This document shows positions 9,197-18,785 of a stretch of DNA of 64,000 bases, piece after piece. Made by a program: the position numbers and the translations under genes. This DNA is from Flavobacteriales bacterium (GTDB taxonomy: Bacteria > Bacteroidota > Bacteroidia > Flavobacteriales_D > CAJJDF01). Under the pieces are notes generated by a model, which searched no databases, was not told where the DNA came from, and saw only the letters and a list, made by a program, of their open reading frames with translations. The DNA lies in assembly GCA_018609055.1 (NCBI GenBank), contig JABAYJ010000001.1, positions 124,001-188,000 of the forward strand, given 5' to 3'. The stretch's first letter is position 1. Each line of letters begins with the position of its first letter.

Positions 9197-10029
9197 TATA
9201 AGTTTTCGTAAGCTGTGTAGTGGCTAGGAATTACAAAGGTGTAATCCATTTCCGAATTTATTTTTACCCTTTGATAATTCAAATTTACTGAAATTGAATC
9301 CTTTTTGGTAATAATCTGTGCTTTGGTTCTATTAGGAAAGTTTTGACCTTCTATTTTCTTATAATCAGCCTGAAAAACTTCTATACTTGTTTCAGTAGAA
9401 TCATTTGAAATGATTGTCTTTCCTGTTTTATAAAGCTCGTTAATCCAATACTTAATAATCCATTCGTTTTTTTTGTTTGCTTGACTCGCCTTTTTACGAA
9501 GTTCATTTCTTGAAAAACTACTTAAGAAAAGATCGTTCTCCTCCTGAACTAAATAATAATTTTGATTCGTATCGATAACCAAAGGATTACCTACTAATAA
9601 GTTTTGTAATTGATTAAAAGTAATCTCGGTATTCAACATTTTAGACACATAAGAAAAGTCACCAATAAAATATTTCTGATCTCTTTTGTTTAAAAACTTT
9701 AATGAATCAGGAGTGATGTAAGCAACAACAATAGGGAATCCAGCTACAGAAATTGTAGCATGAATAATAGAATCTCTCTTCATTTTAAGAAAAGTTCCAA
9801 AAATTAAATTCTGTTTTTCTCTTCTCTTAAACCTAGTGTTAATCTTAGCTTTTAAATTATCGAACTGGAAGTTATTTGCAACTAAATTTTTTACAATAGT
9901 ATCTGCTTTTGATTTAGAAGTAAAAATTTGCTCTTCGGTATCGAGCAAAGGTTTTTTGGCCCTGCAACTTCCTAATATTAGGGAGCTACAAATCAAAAAC
10001 ATAACATACAATGTCTTTTTATTCCACAT
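9196..10029 (-). CDS. DUF4292 outer-membrane lipoprotein
   Basis: 277 aa with lipoprotein signal MWNKKTLYVMFLICSSLILGSC (lipobox LGSC). The body matches my memory of DUF4292: LKAKINTRFKRREKQN, IHATISVAGFPIVVAYITPDSLKFLNKRDQ, a fold thought to resemble LolA/LolB lipid carriers. Function is unproven; a role in lipoprotein or envelope-lipid handling is inference. It overlaps the TPR gene upstream by 11 bases and the EnvC-like gene downstream by one, so the three are a coupled unit. Confidence 0.82.
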   Translation of the reverse strand: MWNKKTLYVMFLICSSLILGSCRAKKPLLDTEEQIFTSKSKADTIVKNLVANNFQFDNLKAKINTRFKRREKQNLIFGTFLKMKRDSIIHATISVAGFPIVVAYITPDSLKFLNKRDQKYFIGDFSYVSKMLNTEITFNQLQNLLVGNPLVIDTNQNYYLVQEENDLFLSSFSRNELRKKASQANKKNEWIIKYWINELYKTGKTIISNDSTETSIEVFQADYKKIEGQNFPNRTKAQIITKKDSISVNLNYQRVKINSEMDYTFVIPSHYTAYENL

Positions 10030-11632
10030 AACTTTTAGTTCTTATCTTTTGGTCAATCTTACTGGTATGCTCTCCATTCTCTTTAGCTTTTTTCCAATAT
10101 TCTAAAGCCTTGGCAGTATTTTTGAGCTTACTCATAACATCTCCATAATGTTCTAATACCTTGCCACTTTTGTCTCCTCCATTATTAAGAGCCGACTTAA
10201 TCCAAGCTTCTGCTTCGGTATATTTACCCTGCTGGAACAAAATCCAACCATACGTATCATTAAATGAAGCATTGTTTGGCATTACCTCATTACATTTTTT
10301 AGACATTTCAGCAGCTTTCTCTAGCCTGTCTTTTCGTAAAGAAAGAAAGTAGCTGTAGTTGTTAAGCATAAATGGTTCTAGACCATTTATTTTCATTGCA
10401 TTATCGTACGCCTCATCCGATTTTTTATACTCCTTCAATTCATTGTAGCTCTCTCCCATTTTAGAGTAAAACTCAAACATCATTTTTTCGTCATCAGCAA
10501 TCATATTCTTTCCAGCTTTAAAAGAAGAAATCGCTTTAGTATAATTCTCTTTTGCTTTGTATCCCATTCCTTGATACAAGTAAAAAACTGGCTGAGTAGG
10601 ATAGGATTCTAATGCTTTTTCAGAGATAGAAATCACCTTATCAAAATCTTTAGAATTGAAGGAGTTATCCATCAACTGCATAAGAATTGGATAGGAATTA
10701 GTTGAGTATTCTAATGATTGCTCATAATACTCATTTGCCTTTTTTGTATCTCCTAGCTTTCCGAAATAATCTCCTGCTCCAACATATGATTTCACATCTT
10801 TCGGCTGCGTTTTAAGCATGATGTTTATCAGTTCAAGAGTTTCTGCTTGTTTCTGTTTATCATCACCCATTCTGGTAGTGAAATCAGTAAGCACATTAAG
10901 TTTAGGCTCTGTATTTATTGATGCATCTTGAAAGACATAAATCAATCGAGAATGTACTTTTTCTCCCTCTCCAATTTTTTCGTAATGTTGAGCCATTGCA
11001 AGGTTTGCCATACCATTTTCAGGATCTAAAACTAGTATTTCCTTAATCTCTTTCAATCCTTCTTCATCTTTACCTGCATCCATAAGTAGCATATACTTCT
11101 GGTAGCTCAATTCAGGATTTTTTCCTCTAATTAATTCTATTTTATCTAGAATGTTAACTGTTTCGTCATACTTACCTACACTTTGGTACAAATTTGCCAT
11201 TTCATACAGAACTCCTAGGTTTTTTTCATCCATCTTTATAAGCTCTTCATAAGTGGTCAAAGCTTTTTCTGCTTGTCCCGTAGCTCGATAAACTGTTGCT
11301 TGTTGCAACACATACCATTTGTTATTTGGATTAAGTTCGTAAGCTTTCTCGGCATTGCTCACAGCCATCATTGCATTTTTCTTTTTGGCATACATACGAG
11401 ATAACTCATAGTGTACAGCAGCATTTTTTGGCCTCAAAACTTTACACTTTTCATAAAGCTCTATGGCTTTATCGTAATCTTCTTGAATTGCTAATGTTGT
11501 TGCTTTAATAAAAAGAGAGGTAAACTGGCTATCCTGTTTTTCCGAAGTCGTCATCTCTGGCTTTACTTCTTTGGAAGTTCGGCAAGACAAGACAAAAACA
11601 GATAAGAATAATATGGCTGCTAGTTTACGCAT
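10019..11632 (-). CDS. TPR-repeat lipoprotein
   Basis: 537 aa; signal with lipobox VLSC (residues ~14-17) followed by at least eight tetratricopeptide-type repeats (for example DYDKAIELYEKCKVLRPKNA, GQAEKALTTYEELIKMDEKN, DFDKVISISEKALESYPTQP, KYTEAEAWIKSALNNGG). TPR lipoproteins act as protein-interaction scaffolds, probably on the periplasmic side of the outer membrane here. It begins an operon (or follows the nucleotidyltransferase by 9 bases) with DUF4292 and the EnvC-like activator, so a role in envelope assembly or cell division is likely but not shown. Confidence 0.85.
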   Translation of the reverse strand: MRKLAAILFLSVFVLSCRTSKEVKPEMTTSEKQDSQFTSLFIKATTLAIQEDYDKAIELYEKCKVLRPKNAAVHYELSRMYAKKKNAMMAVSNAEKAYELNPNNKWYVLQQATVYRATGQAEKALTTYEELIKMDEKNLGVLYEMANLYQSVGKYDETVNILDKIELIRGKNPELSYQKYMLLMDAGKDEEGLKEIKEILVLDPENGMANLAMAQHYEKIGEGEKVHSRLIYVFQDASINTEPKLNVLTDFTTRMGDDKQKQAETLELINIMLKTQPKDVKSYVGAGDYFGKLGDTKKANEYYEQSLEYSTNSYPILMQLMDNSFNSKDFDKVISISEKALESYPTQPVFYLYQGMGYKAKENYTKAISSFKAGKNMIADDEKMMFEFYSKMGESYNELKEYKKSDEAYDNAMKINGLEPFMLNNYSYFLSLRKDRLEKAAEMSKKCNEVMPNNASFNDTYGWILFQQGKYTEAEAWIKSALNNGGDKSGKVLEHYGDVMSKLKNTAKALEYWKKAKENGEHTSKIDQKIRTKSYVE

Positions 11633-11641
11633 AAATTGATG

Positions 11642-12640
11642 TTATTTCATTTCGGTATAATCTCCAACACTTAAGTCCTGAGAGTTACCAGTGATTTTAG
11701 CATAGTTTCCTATCATGGAGTTTGTCATATTTCCTTTTTCAATATGAGCATGATTTTGAATAATGCTGTTGTCTATAACTGAATTTACTATGGTTGTATT
11801 GTTTCCAATAGAAACGTGGGGTCCAACAACCGAATTGGTTAATGTTACATTATCCCCAATAAAACACGGTTCAATTATTACCGAATTGTTATTTGTAAAG
11901 TTTCCTTCAATGATGTTTTTACCTTCAAAATCTAAAACTCTTTTGTTTGTATCTACAGTAATATTTTTGTTTCCGCAATCCATCCAAGCCGAAACTTTTC
12001 CGGTTTTAAATTTAGCTCCTTTGCTCTTCATGTTTTCAAGAACATTCGTTATTTGGTATTCTCCATTTTCTCGTTCACCACTATCAATTAAGTGTTGAAG
12101 CTCAGCTCTTAGGTTTTTACCGTCTTTAAAATAATAGATCCCGATTATTGCCAAATCCGAAACAAATTCCTTAGGTTTTTCTACAAAGTCAGTAATTGTT
12201 CCTTCTTCGTCTAATTTTACAACACCAAAAGCACTTGGGTTATCAATTTGGTTTACCCAAATAATTCCGTCATTTTGAGTATCTAGAGTAAAATCAGCTT
12301 TAAACAAAGTATCAGCAAATGCTACTACAACATTCCCATCTAATGAATCGCCTGCACACAATATAGCATGAGCAGTTCCTAAAGCCTCCTCTTGGTGGTA
12401 AATACTTCCTTTAGCACCTAAACTTTCGGCAATTTCAAGTAGTTGTTTCTCTGTTTCATCACCAAAGTCGCCAATGATAAAAGCGATTTCATCTACTTTT
12501 TCATTACTTACTTTAGTAATATCTTCTACTAATCTATGTACAATTGGTTTCCCAGCAACTGGCATCAAGGGTTTTGGAATTGTAAGTGTGTGAGGTCTCA
12601 ATCGTGAGCCTCTTCCTGCCATTGGAACGATTATTTTCAT
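11642..12640 (-). CDS. Sugar-phosphate nucleotidyltransferase with left-handed beta-helix
   Basis: 332 aa. The N-terminal nucleotidyltransferase domain opens with MKIIVPMAGRGSRLRPHTLT, then IPKPLMPVAGKPI, the GxGxRxRP...PKP signature of RmlA/GalU/GlmU-type enzymes; VVVAFADTLF carries the likely metal-binding Asp and FVEKP is also present. From about residue 240 hexapeptide repeats (FIGDNVTLTNSVVGPHVSIG) indicate a left-handed beta-helix as in GlmU or archaeal ST0452-type enzymes. It makes an NDP-sugar from a sugar-1-phosphate, probably for cell-surface glycan or nucleotide-sugar pools; substrate not determinable. First gene of the (-) operon, divergent from the Wzz-like gene. Confidence 0.88.
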   Translation of the reverse strand: MKIIVPMAGRGSRLRPHTLTIPKPLMPVAGKPIVHRLVEDITKVSNEKVDEIAFIIGDFGDETEKQLLEIAESLGAKGSIYHQEEALGTAHAILCAGDSLDGNVVVAFADTLFKADFTLDTQNDGIIWVNQIDNPSAFGVVKLDEEGTITDFVEKPKEFVSDLAIIGIYYFKDGKNLRAELQHLIDSGERENGEYQITNVLENMKSKGAKFKTGKVSAWMDCGNKNITVDTNKRVLDFEGKNIIEGNFTNNNSVIIEPCFIGDNVTLTNSVVGPHVSIGNNTTIVNSVIDNSIIQNHAHIEKGNMTNSMIGNYAKITGNSQDLSVGDYTEMK

Positions 12641-12769
12641 TGTAAAATTTTGATTTTTATTACACTAACGAAGATACAAATTTCAAGGTTTTTTTTGTTA
12701 TCCAAATGCTAATAAAACTACAAATCAACCGTTATAGTCAAATAATTTCTCTAATGTTAGAGATATTAG

Positions 12770-12777
12770 TAATTTTG
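12770..12777 (+). promoter_or_regulatory. Bacteroidota -7 promoter element for the Wzz-like gene
   Basis: TAATTTTG matches TAnnTTTG exactly and lies 28 bases before the ATG at 12806. No convincing TTG -33 element is seen at the usual spacing. Confidence 0.45.
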
Positions 12778-12805
12778 ACCCTCATTTAAAAACTAATATT
12801 CAGTT

Positions 12806-13795
12806 ATGACTACTAGCCAAAACAACCATGCAGAAGACTTACTGCAATTTATTTGGAACAAAAGAAAGTTAATCATTTTGATAACTATTATTGCTGCAAT
12901 TGCTGCAATCATCTATTCTTTATTGATAGAAGAAAAATTCAAATCCACTGTAACCTTGTATCCAGCAATGTCGAACACAGTTGCCTTTACTGATGAAGTT
13001 CATCCAGAGCAAAGTGCGGCCCAGTTTGGTGAGGAAGAGCAAGCTGAACAGATGATTCAGATATTGCAATCTGCAGAAATTAGGAATAGTATTGTAGAAA
13101 AGTATAACTTGATGGAGCATTACGAAATTGATACTGCTAGTAAAATTAAGTACACTTCTTTGAACAAGATGTACGAAGAAAATGTTTCTTTTTCGAGAAC
13201 GAAATACGGTTCGGTACTAGTAGATGTAATGGATAAAAATCCACAAATGGCTGCTGACATGGCAAATGATATTGCCAATCTATTTGATAATACGAAGAAC
13301 AGAATGATTAACGAACGTTCTTCTGAGGCATTAAATGTGGCTCTTGCAGAAAGAGACAAATTAAAAAATGACATTAGTGAGATTGTAGATACTCTAGGTG
13401 AACTAAATAAGTTGGGAGTGGTTGATAAAGAAACAAGACCTACTTTAATTACTGCGCTTTCAAATGCTAAAGATGGATCAACAAAGAAACTGATTCAAAA
13501 TAAGATTTTGGCTACCGATAAATTTGGAAGTATTTATTCCAATTATGAAAATAAACTTGAGTGGATGAACATTCGTTTATCAACAAAAGATGCGGTATAC
13601 GAACAGCTTAAGTCGGATGCTAAATCAACTTTTTCACACAAATTTACTTTAGAAAAGGCTTCGGTTTCTGAAAAGAAAGCTTATCCAATAAGATGGTTAA
13701 TTGTGGCTGTTTCTACAATTTCAGCATTTCTTTTTGCAATTATTTTATTGTTGATTTTTGAAAAATTAAAAGAGTTAAAAAGACAAGAATCATAA
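12806..13795 (+). CDS. Wzz/GumC-type polysaccharide chain-length regulator
   Basis: 329 aa. A short cytoplasmic N-terminus (EDLLQFIWNKRKLI) leads into TM1 (~22-42), then a periplasmic region with coiled-coil helices, and a C-terminal TM2 (~295-318) preceded by the proline-containing stretch KKAYPIRW. This is the Wzz_dom architecture of polysaccharide co-polymerases that set O-antigen or exopolysaccharide length. There is no C-terminal BY-kinase domain. The O-antigen ligase/polymerase-like gene follows after 6 bases, which supports the role. Confidence 0.88.
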   Translation: MTTSQNNHAEDLLQFIWNKRKLIILITIIAAIAAIIYSLLIEEKFKSTVTLYPAMSNTVAFTDEVHPEQSAAQFGEEEQAEQMIQILQSAEIRNSIVEKYNLMEHYEIDTASKIKYTSLNKMYEENVSFSRTKYGSVLVDVMDKNPQMAADMANDIANLFDNTKNRMINERSSEALNVALAERDKLKNDISEIVDTLGELNKLGVVDKETRPTLITALSNAKDGSTKKLIQNKILATDKFGSIYSNYENKLEWMNIRLSTKDAVYEQLKSDAKSTFSHKFTLEKASVSEKKAYPIRWLIVAVSTISAFLFAIILLLIFEKLKELKRQES

Positions 13796-13801
13796 GTTCA
13801 T

Positions 13802-15247
13802 TTGTTAAAATCCAACTTTAGATATAACTCAATAATTTTACTTTTCAGTATTGCATTTATTGCACTGAATGGGATTCTATTGTTCAGTAATATCTACTAC
13901 CTTTCTTTTTTACCACTTGCTTTAGCAATAGTTTACTTTGCTTTTTACAAAACGAAAGAGCTCTTATTTTTTACTATCCTTTGCACTCCTTTATCACTTA
14001 ACTTGGAGCAACTTGCATTAGGTAATATTGGTTTCTATTTACCTACTGAACCCATTCTTTTTGGCTTGTTGATTATCCTCATTTTACGATTTTTAAAACG
14101 AGGTCCTTATGATAAAAAGCTAGTGAATCACCCAATTACAATTGCTACTCTTTTTTATCTTATTTGGATGTTTGTTACTGTTCTTACAAGTGAAGATATT
14201 CTTGTTTCGTTCAAATTTTTTATTGCAAAATTGTGGTTTGTAGTTCCATTATTCTTCTTTTTGATTGTCATTTTTAGAGAGAAAGAAAATATGTATCGAG
14301 TAGTTTGGCTATATCTTGCTTCTTTGGCATTTGTTGTGGCTTTAACTTTAATAAAACATTACGCCTGGGGATTTGATCAAAAAGCTGCTCACTGGATTAT
14401 GTCACCTTTTTACAAGGATCATACCTCTTATGGAGCTATTGTAGCATTTTACATTCCACTAACTATCGGTTTGTTATTCAGAAAAAAGAATACGGCAATA
14501 ATCCAGTTTACACTGATTTCAATTCTAACTGTATTAACCGTAGGTTTAATTTATTCCTACACACGAGCTGCTTGGCTTAGTTTAGTTGCTGCACTTGGAG
14601 TTTGGGCTTTGTTCAAATTAAAAATAAATTTCAAATACGTAGTTTTAGCTTTAGCTTTTGGTGGATTTGTTGGCTACCAATATTTCACGGATATTTCTAT
14701 TGCACTTGGTAAAAACAAAACCGATTCTTCAGAAAATCTTACCAAGCACATTGAATCCATGTCTAATGTATCTACGGATGCTTCGAACTTGGAACGAATA
14801 AATAGATGGAATTGCGCCATACGAATGTTTGAGGAAAGACCGGCTTTTGGTTGGGGTCCAGGGACGTATGCTTTTCAATACGCACCTTTTCAGCACTCAA
14901 GCGAGATTACTGTAATAAGCACCAATTTTGGAACTAAAGGGAACGCTCATAGTGAGTATCTGGGAGTTTTAGCCGAATCTGGTGTAGTAGGTCTACTATC
15001 ATTTTTATTACTGCTATTCTTTGTGTTTTACAAAGCTTCGGTCCTCTACATTAAATTAGAAGACAAAGAAATAAAAACACTCTTGCTTTCGGTAATACTT
15101 GCGCTCGTTTCCTATTTTACTCACGGAGTTTTAAATAATTATTTGGATACCGATAAGGCTTCTGTTCCAGTTTGGACATGTATCGCAATAATTGTTGCTA
15201 TGGATATTTATCACAGTAAAACGAAAGAAAAATCTATCGAGAATTAA
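13802..15247 (+). CDS. O-antigen ligase/polymerase family protein (Wzy/WaaL)
   Basis: 481 aa, about 11-12 membrane segments, with the Wzy_C domain: the large periplasmic loop contains NLERINRWNCAIRMFEERPA, FGWGPGTYAF and NAHSEYLGVLAESGVVGL, the conserved region of O-antigen ligases (the HSEYL His is the family's conserved residue). It either polymerises repeat units or joins them to lipid A-core; the two cannot be separated by sequence. Start taken as TTG at 13802, 6 bases after the Wzz-like gene; no better ATG precedes the first membrane helix. Its TAA overlaps by 4 bases the stop of the convergent unknown gene. Confidence 0.88.
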   Translation: MLKSNFRYNSIILLFSIAFIALNGILLFSNIYYLSFLPLALAIVYFAFYKTKELLFFTILCTPLSLNLEQLALGNIGFYLPTEPILFGLLIILILRFLKRGPYDKKLVNHPITIATLFYLIWMFVTVLTSEDILVSFKFFIAKLWFVVPLFFFLIVIFREKENMYRVVWLYLASLAFVVALTLIKHYAWGFDQKAAHWIMSPFYKDHTSYGAIVAFYIPLTIGLLFRKKNTAIIQFTLISILTVLTVGLIYSYTRAAWLSLVAALGVWALFKLKINFKYVVLALAFGGFVGYQYFTDISIALGKNKTDSSENLTKHIESMSNVSTDASNLERINRWNCAIRMFEERPAFGWGPGTYAFQYAPFQHSSEITVISTNFGTKGNAHSEYLGVLAESGVVGLLSFLLLLFFVFYKASVLYIKLEDKEIKTLLLSVILALVSYFTHGVLNNYLDTDKASVPVWTCIAIIVAMDIYHSKTKEKSIEN

Positions 15248-16554
15248 AGATTTACTTTTAATTCAATACGAGTTGAATCTCCTTTTTGAGTCCCTACCAA
15301 TACAATTTTTTTCCTTTTAACAATATCCATCTTTGGTGATAAATAATTGAGATAAGTAGAGTCAACTTTTGTAAAATCAGATTCTAGAACTAAAAACTCA
15401 TCAAAAGTTCCACTTACTGGATTTTCGTATATTTTAGTATTCAGTTCTAATAAATTTCCTTGTTCCTTTGCAATTACTTTTGCAAATGGGAACGAAGTGA
15501 AAACTGGAGTTTCATCCACATATTTAATAATACTATCGTTAACCAAATAGCTGAAAAAACCAGGACTTCCGAAATGTGTAAACAGACTGAAATTTGGAGA
15601 AACCTGGTTGGTTACTTTTGTAACTTCGACTTGATTAAAGTTTTCATCATACTCGTAACTTATTGATGAATCCTGAGTAATTGAAGGCGAATGCAAAAAC
15701 ATACTCCAACTATTAGGACGATAGTTTAGCAGGCTATCTGAGTTAAATCCTGTAGTTTTTTCGAAATTTTCTTTATCAATTTTAGATGCCAATTTACTCC
15801 AAAAATTAGATTCTCCAAAGTTCATGTAAAAGCTAGCTTGCGAATTATCGCTTTCTAACTGCCATTTAGAAGTTTCGGGAAATTGATACTCTTTATTAAG
15901 GAATAAATCTCCTTCCAAGCTCATCTCATTATCTTTGATATTAAGCGTAAGCCAAGATTCTTCATCAATAGTCTCTCCTTTTTTGAACCAAACCAACCCG
16001 TGATTGTTACTCTTATAAATTTCTTGAAATAGACTGTTTTCTGGCTTCATCAGATTTTTAGTAGTAAAAATATCATTCGCAACTTCCAAAGTGTTTTCTT
16101 TAGTTAGTTGGATTCCTATACATAAAACCACAAGAGATTTTTCTTTGTTACAAGTAATAATAATGTTCTTATTCTCCCAAGAATTATTGGAAGCTACAAA
16201 GTTGTAATTCAGAACCAGACTATCTGTCCAAGATGAAAACAAAGTAGAATCTGTTATATCAAAAGAAGTAAAAATGGTATTTGGAGCTTTTTCTGTACAG
16301 CCAAATGCCATTACGTAATTAGGGATAGAAAGCCCGTAATTTTTAATATTTAGATACTCATAATTAGACTCACCTGAACCAAATAAATAGTCGTTTAATA
16401 AGGTGTTACGAATGTTTACGTAATCCAATACCCAAACCGAATCTGCATAGCTTGGAATTGGATTAGTTACCTTTTCTTTTTTACTATAAAAATAATATCC
16501 AACCAAAAGAATAGCTCCAACAACAACACTAAGTCGAATAAAATTCTTTTTCAT
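15244..16554 (-). CDS. Unknown exported, N-terminally anchored protein
   Basis: 436 aa. One N-terminal hydrophobic segment (residues ~7-23, VVVGAILLVGYYFYSKK) then a long soluble region, rich in W, N, S and aromatic residues, with segments such as NYGLSIPNYVMAFGCTEKAP and NYLSPKMDIVKRKKIVLVGTQ near the end. I do not recognise a domain with confidence; the layout (alternating strands comparing a 'self' value) recalls DUF3352/DUF4836-like exported proteins. It lies 10 bases after the 718-residue gene on the same strand and is probably co-transcribed with it. Confidence 0.7.
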   Translation of the reverse strand: MKKNFIRLSVVVGAILLVGYYFYSKKEKVTNPIPSYADSVWVLDYVNIRNTLLNDYLFGSGESNYEYLNIKNYGLSIPNYVMAFGCTEKAPNTIFTSFDITDSTLFSSWTDSLVLNYNFVASNNSWENKNIIITCNKEKSLVVLCIGIQLTKENTLEVANDIFTTKNLMKPENSLFQEIYKSNNHGLVWFKKGETIDEESWLTLNIKDNEMSLEGDLFLNKEYQFPETSKWQLESDNSQASFYMNFGESNFWSKLASKIDKENFEKTTGFNSDSLLNYRPNSWSMFLHSPSITQDSSISYEYDENFNQVEVTKVTNQVSPNFSLFTHFGSPGFFSYLVNDSIIKYVDETPVFTSFPFAKVIAKEQGNLLELNTKIYENPVSGTFDEFLVLESDFTKVDSTYLNYLSPKMDIVKRKKIVLVGTQKGDSTRIELKVNL

Positions 16555-16564
16555 CTGTTTCGAA

Positions 16565-18721
16565 TTAGTCGTTTAACTCTATCATTCGGTTAATGAAATT
16601 GAAGAAGTATAAGGCACTATTCATTTCATTATTTGGTGTAGAAACGTATCCTGTTGTTTCCATATTTCCATTTTTATTTTTTGATGAAACCACTATTTCT
16701 TCACAACCAAACTCCTTGTACATGGCATACTCATCTTGACTTCTTCTTGAGAAAAAATCAGCAGGAATATACTCTGTTATCTTTTGATTATTAATGTAAA
16801 TCACCTGCGAATTACTGCTTACCAACTTTTGGTGTCTACTTGCTAAGTTGTTTTCAAATTTACCTCCTTGTACAATCGTTTTAATTTCAATTTCATCAGT
16901 TGAGATGAATACGATTCCATCTTTAATCACAAAAAAGATATCGAATGGTAAATCTCCTTTTTTACTATTAATTGTATAATACTTATTGTTCTCAATTAGT
17001 ATTTCATTTTTAATACCAAGACCCATTATTTTAGTTAGCATTTCTTCATTGCTAGTGCTAAACATGAATAAAAACTCTGGTAATAATTCATTTTTCGTTT
17101 TCTCTACTAAAGTACTCTTGTAGTTCTCATCATATTCGTAAGAATTGTAAGTTACTTCCTTTTTAACCATGTCTTTCAATACAAAAAAGGCATTTCCTGT
17201 AGCCAACTCCCCAATGGCTTTTTCATCCAAAAAGATAGATATCATATCTACCATTACCTGGAACTCTTCTTGGTTATCTTCAGCAAACCTTCCGTACTGA
17301 TCCATGTACAATTGTGGCATAACCTCAATAAGCGATTTAGAATCGAAAGAAAGAGAAGTATATGCTAAAAAGTTATCTCCATTTACGTAATCAAAAAATC
17401 GTGAATCCTGTTTAGTGCTATAAATGTTATTTGTGCTATTTAGCTGAAATTCATTATTCTCTGTATTGTTTTCAAACTTAATTCCGTCTTTTTCAAAAAA
17501 CAATTTAGTTACCGAGTAAGCAGAGTTCATTTGATTAAGCGAAGTACTAAACACCCCTAAATCTCTGTACATACTAGAGTACCTGTACCCATACATCTCG
17601 CGTAATAAACTTGCAGTAAGTGCATTGTTAGAAATTTCGTTTCTTACCCAAAAGGTTGCATCAGCTTTTTTATCCTGACTATTAGTAAAAGAAGAATTAG
17701 ATGTAATACTCTTGAAATTAGATTTGGAATTAAATACTGCCGAAACTCTATTGTCGTAAAGTAATTGAGTAAGAATGTCTTTTTTTCTCTCTGTTTTCTC
17801 TCTCAAATAATTTCTGTAATCGTTTCTTTTATCAGCTCTGTAGCTTCTTAGTTCTCTTTTTCTAGATTCATTTTTGTAATATTCATCTTCATTATACTCA
17901 TCTTCTACCTCTACTGAAACAGCCTCTATTGCTTCAGTAATTTCATCAATCATAACATCTTCAGCAAACTCAACCTCAACATTTTCTTTAACAGGATCTG
18001 CTTGGTTAGCTCCAATAGTTAAATTCATTTCGCTTTTCACTTCGTTAATTTCTTTTTTAGTGAAATTTTCAGGAAACTCTGGGTGATTGTCCAATTCCGA
18101 CACTTTAAAAGACAGTCCCAATATCTCGTCCATTCTATCAGATTGTTTCTGAAACCCCCAAGTATTTTCGCTATCCTCCTCTATTATTTGCTTTATAGCT
18201 CTATTCTCTGTGTAGTAATCACTTTTAAGAAACTCATTGTTGTAACTGTATCTGTACCTATATTTTTGACCCACATAATAACCAGATATAAATACTGCAA
18301 ACTCTTTATTCCAAGCTATTTTCTTTCCGTTCTTTTCTAGAATTTTATAACCCTTCTCCTTTTTCACCTCAGAACCATAAGAGGCAGGTATTAATTTAGC
18401 AAACTTTGCTTCATCCTTTATTGGCATAAAAAATATGCTGATATTCAAACTTGTATCCCACTCTTGAGCAAACACAAAACTCTTTGTAAAATCCAATCCA
18501 AAATCAGAAAGAGTAGAAACATCAGGGTTACCAAATTCTTTCTTAAACTCATTAAACACTGCTGATTCATTAAGCTGCTTTTCACTTACTTTACCTAAAA
18601 TAGTATTCCCATTTAAAGTGAAAACCATAGTAGCATTTTCGGATATTTTAGACGAAAAATTTTGTGAGTTACCTACTAACGCAATAGCTAGTATTAGTAT
18701 AGTTGAGAATATTTGCTTCAT
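16565..18721 (-). CDS. Large unknown exported protein, possibly DUF4836-like
   Basis: 718 aa with a cleavable signal peptide (MKQIFSTILILAIALVGNSQ). Start of the mature part, ISENATMVFTLNGNTILGKV, and FGLDFTKSFVFAQEWDTSLN resemble Bacteroidota DUF4836-type secreted proteins, a weak call. Residues ~245-315 form an odd insert: an acidic run (EVEFAEDVMIDEITEAIEAV, EDEYNEDEYY) followed immediately by a basic, Tyr/Arg-rich run (RKRELRSYRADKRNDYRN). No lipobox, membrane helix or T9SS sorting domain. It precedes the 436-aa gene by 10 bases; the pair probably work together. No enzyme motif seen. Confidence 0.7.
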   Translation of the reverse strand: MKQIFSTILILAIALVGNSQNFSSKISENATMVFTLNGNTILGKVSEKQLNESAVFNEFKKEFGNPDVSTLSDFGLDFTKSFVFAQEWDTSLNISIFFMPIKDEAKFAKLIPASYGSEVKKEKGYKILEKNGKKIAWNKEFAVFISGYYVGQKYRYRYSYNNEFLKSDYYTENRAIKQIIEEDSENTWGFQKQSDRMDEILGLSFKVSELDNHPEFPENFTKKEINEVKSEMNLTIGANQADPVKENVEVEFAEDVMIDEITEAIEAVSVEVEDEYNEDEYYKNESRKRELRSYRADKRNDYRNYLREKTERKKDILTQLLYDNRVSAVFNSKSNFKSITSNSSFTNSQDKKADATFWVRNEISNNALTASLLREMYGYRYSSMYRDLGVFSTSLNQMNSAYSVTKLFFEKDGIKFENNTENNEFQLNSTNNIYSTKQDSRFFDYVNGDNFLAYTSLSFDSKSLIEVMPQLYMDQYGRFAEDNQEEFQVMVDMISIFLDEKAIGELATGNAFFVLKDMVKKEVTYNSYEYDENYKSTLVEKTKNELLPEFLFMFSTSNEEMLTKIMGLGIKNEILIENNKYYTINSKKGDLPFDIFFVIKDGIVFISTDEIEIKTIVQGGKFENNLASRHQKLVSSNSQVIYINNQKITEYIPADFFSRRSQDEYAMYKEFGCEEIVVSSKNKNGNMETTGYVSTPNNEMNSALYFFNFINRMIELND

Positions 18722-18785
18722 AACAGTTAATTATTTCCTTAAAGGTCACAATTATTTTGTTGTTCATCAAATATTTAGCCTAAAA

